DNA of 11,626 bases from B8-G4 sp033720735. GTDB taxonomy: Bacteria; Bacteroidota; Bacteroidia; Chitinophagales; Saprospiraceae. Under the pieces are notes generated by a model. It did not search any database. It had not been told where the DNA came from and saw only the letters and a program-made list of their open reading frames with translations. Position numbers and translations under genes: made by a program. Below, piece after piece: positions 5,979-11,626 of this stretch (its first letter is position 1; every line of letters starts with the position of its first letter). The stretch lies in NCBI GenBank assembly GCA_033720735.1, contig JAWWBX010000118.1:1-11626 (forward strand), given 5' to 3'.

Positions 5979-6995
5979 CTATTTATGCAGTTCTTGACGA
6001 GCCTCACTGGGTGACATACCATACTGCGCCTTGAACACCCGGGAGAAATAGGCTGCATTGCTAAACCCTACTGCAAAGGCGACTTCCGAGACATTGAGGG
6101 TCTGATCACCCAACAATTCCTTTGCCATCTGCAATCGCAAGAACCGGATGTAATGAGATGTTGATAGTCCCGTCCGCTTCTTGAGTTTGCGAGGTAGCTG
6201 CGTCCTGCTGATATTGAGCAGTTCGCAGAGTTCGGCGATCCCGAAATTCTCGTCGCTCAGATGCTCTTCGAGGGTATGATTGATCAGGCGCAGAAAACCA
6301 TCCTCGTCGTCAGGACCTTCTTTGGAGGCAATGGAAAGCAGTGAAGAATTCCGATACGTCTCCAGCAGCCGCCGCATTTCCCGCATCTCGCTCCTGCGTT
6401 GTTCCCGGTAGCGCAGAAGCAATGCCACCAGAACCAGCACGATCAGGATCAGCCCCGCTTTGGCCCATCCCGTCGCCCACCATGCTTTGCGGATGACAAT
6501 GTGAAATGACGTCGGCCGGGACCAGCCTGCTGATCCGTCGCGGGCTTTGACCCGGAAGGCATACGTGCCTGCCGACAGATCCCGCAGCATGACGAAGGGT
6601 TCTTCCGATGGCTTACTCCACATCTGGTCACGGCCCTCAAGGAGATACGCATACTGCACCTTGTGTGGTGAATGCCAGTCAGGGAAAGCAAAGTGGACGG
6701 TGATTGTGTTCAGGTTATGGGGAAGTTCCAGCCCGTCGGGAGTATTACTGAACGGAAGGATCGTGTCAAACGCGTTCAGCAACCGGTCACCGAATGGTAG
6801 CGTATTGCGGTAATCCTCTTCCCCCAAGCGACTGAAGTTGACGGACTCCTCCATGATATCGATCTGAGAAATGACAGGCTGCACTACCTCGGCCACAAGT
6901 GAGACAATGCAACCATTCAGGCAGAGCAACATCAAAAGTGCCCTGCTCTCCAACATTGTACCACAAACCTTCGCAAGAAACTTCCCCGGACTCAT
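5979..6995 (-). CDS. Membrane-bound AraC-family regulator with periplasmic Y_Y_Y domain
   Basis: A 338-residue protein with an N-terminal hydrophobic helix at about 18-37 (signal or anchor), a periplasmic Y_Y_Y sensor domain at about 92-168 (VHFAFPDWHSPHKVQYAY at 100-117, GTYAFRVKARDG at 143-154), a membrane helix at about 178-196, a basic linker, and a C-terminal AraC DNA-binding domain at about 235-336. The two helix-turn-helix units are visible as FGIAELCELLNISRTQL and VSEVAFAVGFSNAAYFSRVF, followed by the family tail YGMSPSEAR. It has no propeller, kinase or receiver domain. It is probably a one-component regulator that senses across the membrane. Its ATG overlaps the stop of the upstream cyclase gene as ATGA, so the two are co-translated. 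The sensor domain resembles that of the cyclase protein (9 of 18 identical in the segment above). DNA target and ligand are unknown. Confidence 0.88.
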   Translation of the reverse strand: MSPGKFLAKVCGTMLESRALLMLLCLNGCIVSLVAEVVQPVISQIDIMEESVNFSRLGEEDYRNTLPFGDRLLNAFDTILPFSNTPDGLELPHNLNTITVHFAFPDWHSPHKVQYAYLLEGRDQMWSKPSEEPFVMLRDLSAGTYAFRVKARDGSAGWSRPTSFHIVIRKAWWATGWAKAGLILIVLVLVALLLRYREQRRSEMREMRRLLETYRNSSLLSIASKEGPDDEDGFLRLINHTLEEHLSDENFGIAELCELLNISRTQLPRKLKKRTGLSTSHYIRFLRLQMAKELLGDQTLNVSEVAFAVGFSNAAYFSRVFKAQYGMSPSEARQELHK

Positions 6996-9900
6996 TTGCT
7001 TACAATTTCTTCGACCCCGCTCCAGCTTTCCTCTACCCCGTCCACGATGAACTGGACCGACCGGTCCATGTAGTACTGGGCCGCCACGTCGTCAGGCGAT
7101 TGCTCCACAATGTCTTTCAGGATATTGGCGGCCTTTCCGAAATCCCGGTCGAAGTAGTGGCGGATTGCCTCCTCAAAGGCCGTTTTGGTCTTCCGTTTGT
7201 GCTCCTGGATGACGACTGACTCACCATCAAACACTTCGTAGATCTTCAGCACCCGGTCCTTGCCTTTCACACGTACCTTCCCGAGAAAGCGGAATGAACT
7301 CAAGTATTCGGCTTCGTCCTCAACATTGTCCAATTCCTGGATCTCGCGCAGGGTCTTTTCACTGACGATGATCTGCGCTCCGAAGATCTTGGTCAGCCCT
7401 TCCAGGCGGGAGGCCGTATTGACCGCATCGGAAATGACGCTGGTATCGTACCGGGTCTGATCGCCGATCACTCCGAGCATGAGGTGTCCTGTATTCAACC
7501 CGATACCGATGTTTACTGGCTTGCGGTCCGCGATCAATCGCTCGGCGTTGTACTGGTCGAGCGTCTTTTGCATTTGTACGGCAGCCTGGATCGCCTTGTG
7601 ATGATCTTCCTTGAAAAGCGCCATGATCCCGTCTCCATAGTACTGGCAGATAAATCCGCCGTGCTCCTTGATGATGGGCCCCATGCGCCCTACGTAGGCA
7701 TTGATGAACCTGAAGTTTTCTTCCGGGGTCATACTCTCCGACAACAGGGTATATCCGCGGATGTCCGCAAACAATACCGTCATGGTGGTGTCGGTCTGGT
7801 CTCCCAGGTGTAGTTCCTTCAGGCTCTTCTTGTCCAGGATGCTGATGAAGTCCTTGGGCACAAACCGCGTGGTGGCAATGTTCAACTCGCGCAACTCCCG
7901 GTTCAGGTATTGCTCGCGTTCAAGCTGCTCCTGCTTCTTCCTGATCCTGCGCTGCAACCGCATGATGTAACCGCCAATGGACCCCACGATCACCAGGGCG
8001 TACAATGCATAAGCCCAGGGGGTCAGCCACCAGGGCGGAAGAATGCGGAACGTGTACTCAGACGGCGTACTCCATACATTGCCTGCCCCTTTCGCCCGCA
8101 CCTTGAAGGTATAGGTGCCATGGGGGATCTGGCGATAATCTGCTTTGGACTCCGCACTTGGAACACTCCAGCTATCTTCAAGACCTTCGAGCATGTAACT
8201 GTACTCGATGGTATGTGGTGCAGACCAATCGGGCGCCGAGAAATGAAACGTCAGGTGATTGTGATCGTAAGGCAAATGCGGGTCAACCGGTAAACTGGAA
8301 AAGGGTGCCAAGGAGTCATATGCCTGTGCCAGCGGGTGTTCAATGCGGGCCAGCGAATCTTCGGAAATGAACTGAAAATCCATATGCTTTCCTCCAATCT
8401 CTATGTCGATCAGACCGATACCCGGTGGGGCCTGGTCCGGGAACTCGAATTCCTCCAGATGCAGCACAGTCATACCCATGACTAGGTGATCTATCCAAAG
8501 ACGGTTCTGCGCATCAGCAAACAGCCCTCCAACTTTATCTCCTTTCAAGCCGTCACCCCTGGTAAGGTTGACCCAATTGGCTTCTCCGCTGGCCATGGCG
8601 CGCAGATCACAGTCACAACCGAATACGCCCGATGTGCTGCTAAACCACACATGGCCGTCCGCATCCAGGGTCAATCGATTGATGAATACGTCGGGCCAGT
8701 GTACTCCTTTGTCCATCACAGGAAAATCACCTTCCAGCAATTTCCCGTCCGCCTTGAGCTGGACGAACCTGTCCGCCTCAATGGTTAGGCCGGGAGGCGT
8801 CCTGGCCACCCAGAGATTGCCGTGTTCATCTTCAACGAAGTAAGGCATCCTCTGGTGGCTCTGGATATTGTCGAAGATGGCAAACACCTCCATCTGGTCC
8901 AGCTCAGCATTGTAGGTTGCCACGCAGTTCAGTCCCCCAATCCAGATCATGCCGTCGCGATCCTGGTAAATATCTGCTCCATTGATGCGGGCGTTATCTT
9001 GTACAACTGAATAGTGCGACAGCTCCGATGTCGACGGGTCGAACCGGTAGACAACACCATCGGGATACGGCACAAATCTGTAGCCGGACATCCACGCGAT
9101 CCCATCCCGGTCGATGAAGACCCCATGTAAGGCCCGGCGATCAAGACCCTGTGCTACATCATAGCGAAAGAATTGCTTTCCGTCGAATTTCACACATCCA
9201 TTGTCCCGCATAGCCATCCAGATGTTGCCCTCTTTGTCAACGTCGATTGACTTGATCCATCCGTTTGGAATCCCGTTGTCCGGGCCGATCAGCTGGAATG
9301 TCTCGCCGTCGAACCTGATCAGGCCACCGTAGGATGGGGCCATCCAGATGTGACCTGCGCTATCTTCTGCGATTGCCGTGATCCACTGTTCCCCGATAGG
9401 TGACTGAGGGGTCGACAGGGATGTGAGCCCGGAGAGCACGATTTGACTGAGACCTCCGCCATTCATTCCTGTCCAGAGGACATGATCGCGGCCAGCCAGA
9501 AGGGACAGCTGTTTATCATCTACCCCTTCGGCAGTGCCGAAATGCACAAACCGGTCACCCTGCCCGTTTGACGGCCCGGGATCAAAGCGTGTAATACCGT
9601 GGCCCCAGGTCGAGATCCAAAGCCGTCCATGGGCATCCTCGGCCATGTCCGTAATTCTGTCTCCACTGAGTCCGCTTTCGGTCGTGTAATTGATCAGGGT
9701 GCCCGTGGGAATGCCATTTTGTTCCGGATCAGGAATGAATCTCGACACTCCTCTTGCATCGCCAATGTTAGATCCTCCAGAGCCAAACCAGATCTCACCG
9801 GTAGCGGTTTCCTTTGCCGCGCCGATACGGTTATCGATCAGACCATCATCATCCGTGATGTAGACAACCTGTTCCCCGTCAAACCTCATCACGCCATTTC

Positions 9901-10726
9901 CTCCCAACCAAATGTGCCCGTGGCGGTCTTCAATCAGACCACCTGCCCCCGGGAAGACCTTCGGGTCGTAGATCGTAAACTCGTTGCCGGAGTAGCGATA
10001 TACGCCTGCATAACAAAACCAGATATTGCCATGGCGATCTTCCATGACTCCACTTGCGTAATTATCCCATTGTTTATCCCAGTCGTCCGACCCATAGCGA
10101 TCGTAGAGCCAGAAGTACTGGCCATCGTAATAACAGACGCCCCCCTCACCACTAAACCAGATACGGCCCTGTCGATCTTCCAGCATGTTGCGGATCCCCC
10201 AGGTGAGCGGGAAGCCCTCTTCCTCGCCAAAACAGGTGACACGCTCACCGTCATAGCGACAGACAGCGTAACCCTGATCAGCAGCGACCCAGAGATGGCC
10301 CCGGCTGTCCTCCAGGAGGCTGGTGATGGTAGCCTGTTGCATGCCTTCATCTTCCGCGAGGTATCTGATCGTATACAGCGCGTCACGTGCCGCCTGCGGA
10401 TCTTCAATCGCAACGGACGCAGAACTGCGCACCGGGATCTTTTTGAATTTCGCCTCAACGGTCCTGGGACCGGGCACACCGTTTTTCCCCAGGGTCACCA
10501 CTTTGAGATTGGAAGGAAGTCTTCGCGTACTGACAGGTTCCGCCGGATACACATTCGGGTTGGCATCAAATTCCAGCAATTCTCCGCGGAGCGGAATAAT
10601 GTCCGGTGGCGCCATGGAATCCTTCGATACATGTACCGCTTTGGCGACCGGCAATTGTTGCGCTATCAGCGTGGCCAGCCCCATTCCTGTGATGATGGCC
10701 AAACAAAGAAGTGTCCTCTTTTTCAT
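6992..10726 (-). CDS. Double-propeller Y_Y_Y transmembrane sensor with class III adenylate/guanylate cyclase output
   Basis: A 1244-residue protein. A signal peptide or anchor is at 1-30. About 14 propeller repeats of the type ITSLLEDSRGHLWVA run from about 133 to 760, enough for two seven-bladed propellers as in hybrid two-component polysaccharide sensors. A Y_Y_Y domain is at about 822-895, a membrane helix at about 899-922, and a coiled coil at 923-950, then FVPKDFISIL. The class III cyclase domain is at about 980-1165: LFADIRGYT with metal Asp988, YYGDGIMALF with Asp1032, and transition-state Asn1103 and Arg1107 in AVNTASRLEG. A short TPR-like helical tail covers 1182-1222. The usual base-selecting Lys is Gln1028, while Asp1094 is kept. 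It probably binds a periplasmic ligand and makes cAMP or cGMP. There is no kinase, receiver or DNA-binding domain. The start is set by the signal peptide MKKRTLLCLAIITG. Divergent from a SusC-like gene. Confidence 0.9.
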   Translation of the reverse strand: MKKRTLLCLAIITGMGLATLIAQQLPVAKAVHVSKDSMAPPDIIPLRGELLEFDANPNVYPAEPVSTRRLPSNLKVVTLGKNGVPGPRTVEAKFKKIPVRSSASVAIEDPQAARDALYTIRYLAEDEGMQQATITSLLEDSRGHLWVAADQGYAVCRYDGERVTCFGEEEGFPLTWGIRNMLEDRQGRIWFSGEGGVCYYDGQYFWLYDRYGSDDWDKQWDNYASGVMEDRHGNIWFCYAGVYRYSGNEFTIYDPKVFPGAGGLIEDRHGHIWLGGNGVMRFDGEQVVYITDDDGLIDNRIGAAKETATGEIWFGSGGSNIGDARGVSRFIPDPEQNGIPTGTLINYTTESGLSGDRITDMAEDAHGRLWISTWGHGITRFDPGPSNGQGDRFVHFGTAEGVDDKQLSLLAGRDHVLWTGMNGGGLSQIVLSGLTSLSTPQSPIGEQWITAIAEDSAGHIWMAPSYGGLIRFDGETFQLIGPDNGIPNGWIKSIDVDKEGNIWMAMRDNGCVKFDGKQFFRYDVAQGLDRRALHGVFIDRDGIAWMSGYRFVPYPDGVVYRFDPSTSELSHYSVVQDNARINGADIYQDRDGMIWIGGLNCVATYNAELDQMEVFAIFDNIQSHQRMPYFVEDEHGNLWVARTPPGLTIEADRFVQLKADGKLLEGDFPVMDKGVHWPDVFINRLTLDADGHVWFSSTSGVFGCDCDLRAMASGEANWVNLTRGDGLKGDKVGGLFADAQNRLWIDHLVMGMTVLHLEEFEFPDQAPPGIGLIDIEIGGKHMDFQFISEDSLARIEHPLAQAYDSLAPFSSLPVDPHLPYDHNHLTFHFSAPDWSAPHTIEYSYMLEGLEDSWSVPSAESKADYRQIPHGTYTFKVRAKGAGNVWSTPSEYTFRILPPWWLTPWAYALYALVIVGSIGGYIMRLQRRIRKKQEQLEREQYLNRELRELNIATTRFVPKDFISILDKKSLKELHLGDQTDTTMTVLFADIRGYTLLSESMTPEENFRFINAYVGRMGPIIKEHGGFICQYYGDGIMALFKEDHHKAIQAAVQMQKTLDQYNAERLIADRKPVNIGIGLNTGHLMLGVIGDQTRYDTSVISDAVNTASRLEGLTKIFGAQIIVSEKTLREIQELDNVEDEAEYLSSFRFLGKVRVKGKDRVLKIYEVFDGESVVIQEHKRKTKTAFEEAIRHYFDRDFGKAANILKDIVEQSPDDVAAQYYMDRSVQFIVDGVEESWSGVEEIVSK

Positions 10727-10782
10727 CGTGGATCGGATTTACTCCAAAAAATTACGGGTTTAAGCCAGCAAATCCAGCCAGT

Positions 10783-10846
10783 GCAACAATAGTCAGGGAT
10801 TTGCAACAATGAGTCGCAACAAGCAGATATACTTGATTGCAACAGA
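10783..10846 (-). promoter_or_regulatory. Cluster of four ATTGTTGC-type motifs upstream of the cyclase gene
   Basis: On the minus strand, ATTGTTGC occurs at 10783-10790 and 10803-10810 (20 bases apart), and variants CTTGTTGC at 10816-10823 and TCTGTTGC at 10839-10846. All point towards the cyclase gene, and the nearest one ends 56 bases before its start codon. Same-strand repeats at about two helical turns fit tandem binding sites of an AraC-type regulator; this is inference. Confidence 0.6.
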
Positions 10847-10959
10847 TGCGATTGTGGCCAAAACTGATCTCTGGTCGTGGAATCGCAAATAATACAAGTA
10901 ATATGATGATCGTTGGGCCCCGCCATGAACCAGCGGTATTTCCCGGGGCCCGTCTGTCC

Positions 10960-11044
10960 ATTGTTGCAGCTTCTGGCTTACAACCGGGCTTGTCCTATTG
11001 TTGCAATGCCCTTGCTATTGTTCCACGCCTTGTCTCATTGTTGT
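10960..11044 (+). promoter_or_regulatory. Cluster of four ATTGTTGC-type motifs upstream of the SusC-like gene
   Basis: On the plus strand, ATTGTTGC occurs at 10960-10967 and 10997-11004, with variants ATTGTTCC at 11017-11024 and ATTGTTGT at 11037-11044. The last three start exactly 20 bases apart, and each is preceded by C/T-rich bases (TGTCCT, TTGCT, TGTCTC). The cluster ends 47 bases before the start codon at 11092. It mirrors the left cluster in motif, orientation to its gene and distance from the gene. Confidence 0.65.
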
Positions 11045-11091
11045 ATTTCGGACCGTATTTATACATTTTGCCAATATAACCGGACAACTCC

Positions 11092-11626
11092 ATGAGAACC
11101 AGGCACACTAGCAGTATTGCTGCCACTGCAATCCACACGAAGACACTCTTCATGTTCCTGGTAGTGGCACCATTCTTCTGCCCCGGAAAGGTGGATGCGC
11201 AGCGACTTGTCCGGGGTACAGTTTCCGATGCGTCAGGGACACCATTGATCGGGGCCAACATCGTGGCCCAGCGCAGCGGGAAGGGTACGGCCACTGACAC
11301 CAATGGCACGTATGAAATTGAAGTCGCTCCGACAGACAGCGTTTTAACTATCAGTTATACCGGATTTCTCACCAGGCATATTCCCATCGGAGCACAGGAG
11401 GTCATCAATGTAACCATGTCCGAGGAGCTAACCGAACTGGACGAAGTGCAGATCATCGGATTTGGAACCTCGACGCGGAGAGCACTGACAACGGCGGTAG
11501 AATCCGTAGACTCTGATGTGTATGAGGGAGCTGCCAAGGCGACTCTACTCCAGGCCCTGCAAGGGAGGGTTGCCGGAGCACATATCATTCAGTCTACCGG
11601 GGTGACAGGCTCTGCCATGAACATCC
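11092..11626 (+). CDS. SusC/RagA-type TonB-dependent outer membrane receptor, N-terminal part only
   Basis: 178 codons are visible and the frame runs off the right edge. Residues 1-36 form a signal peptide with hydrophobic core LFMFLVVAPFF and likely cleavage after VDA. A carboxypeptidase-regulatory-like beta domain covers about 38-112 (VRGTVSDASGTPLIGANI; GKGTATDTNGTYEIEV; SYTGF). LDEVQIIGFGTSTRR at 116-130 matches the start of SusC plug domains, followed by LLQALQGRVAGAHIIQSTG at 152-170. The family imports glycans or peptides across the outer membrane with a SusD lipoprotein, using TonB energy; a susD-like gene would be expected beyond the window. An in-frame stop at 11077-11079 limits the start to ATG 11092 or ATG 11152; 11092 gives a fuller signal peptide. 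Probably controlled by the motif cluster upstream and by the divergent sensor pair. Confidence 0.92.
   Translation, partial: MRTRHTSSIAATAIHTKTLFMFLVVAPFFCPGKVDAQRLVRGTVSDASGTPLIGANIVAQRSGKGTATDTNGTYEIEVAPTDSVLTISYTGFLTRHIPIGAQEVINVTMSEELTELDEVQIIGFGTSTRRALTTAVESVDSDVYEGAAKATLLQALQGRVAGAHIIQSTGVTGSAMNI

Larger units (their letters stand above)
10727..11091. other. 365-base divergent intergenic region
   Basis: Separates the minus-strand cyclase gene from the plus-strand SusC-like gene. It holds two opposed motif clusters (10783-10846 and 10960-11044) with about 113 bases between them that show no clear structure. No perfect TAnnTTTG box was found for either gene. A weak candidate for the right gene is TACATTTTG near 11062-11070. 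Confidence 0.6.

Noticed and set aside
9599..10792. 397-codon plus-strand frame opposite the propeller region
   Set aside because: It lies antisense to the strongly supported cyclase gene; its length reflects repeated blade motifs that lack stops on the reverse strand. The translation shows no family signature or sensible start context.
10783..11044. CRISPR-like array
   Set aside because: Repeat units are only about 8-10 bases, partly degenerate and in opposite orientations, with no uniform spacers and no cas genes.
10995..11309. 104-codon minus-strand frame at the SusC-like gene start
   Set aside because: Antisense to the signal peptide and beta domain of the receptor, and crosses the motif cluster.

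Overview
The window looks like a chromosomal segment of a Bacteroidota bacterium of moderate GC content. The evidence is a SusC/RagA-type TonB-dependent receptor, a hybrid-two-component-like double propeller sensor with a Y_Y_Y domain, several promoter-like boxes close to TAnnTTTG, weak use of Shine-Dalgarno sites, a tRNA without an encoded CCA end, and housekeeping genes in Bacteroidota-like forms. The class or family cannot be fixed from the sequence alone; a Saprospiria-like lineage is only a guess.

Left part (1-3821, all genes on the minus strand). The window opens inside a small exported LolA-like protein gene, which has its own TATCTTTG promoter box. A 426-base gap without a convincing gene follows. 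Next is a tight three-gene unit read right to left: shikimate dehydrogenase (aroE), proline dehydrogenase (ATGA overlap with aroE) and a steroid 5-alpha-reductase-like membrane protein (10-base gap). A 26-base sequence containing a perfect dyad occurs in front of aroE and again in the gap at 819-844.

Middle (3822-5978). A GT35-type alpha-glucan phosphorylase lies on the plus strand. It has Thr where the PLP-binding Lys is expected, and a hairpin lies over its ribosome binding site. A tRNA-Leu(CAG) follows 42 bases after its stop codon. Behind the tRNA, the tRNA 3' tip plus terminator is duplicated, with a third decayed terminator copy and several inverted repeats.

Right part (5979-11626). 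Two coupled minus-strand genes form what I consider the most interesting unit. The first is a 1244-residue sensor: a periplasmic double seven-bladed propeller, a Y_Y_Y domain, one membrane helix, a coiled coil, a class III nucleotide cyclase and a short helical tail. The second, overlapping by ATGA, is a membrane-bound AraC regulator with a related Y_Y_Y domain but no propeller. A SusC-like receptor gene is divergent from them and runs off the window. The 365-base shared upstream region carries two opposed clusters of an ATTGTTGC motif, each ending about 50 bases before a start codon, with exact 20-base steps in places. A reasonable inference is a nutrient-sensing and uptake locus in which the classic propeller histidine kinase output has been replaced by cyclic nucleotide synthesis plus a separate membrane-tethered transcription factor.
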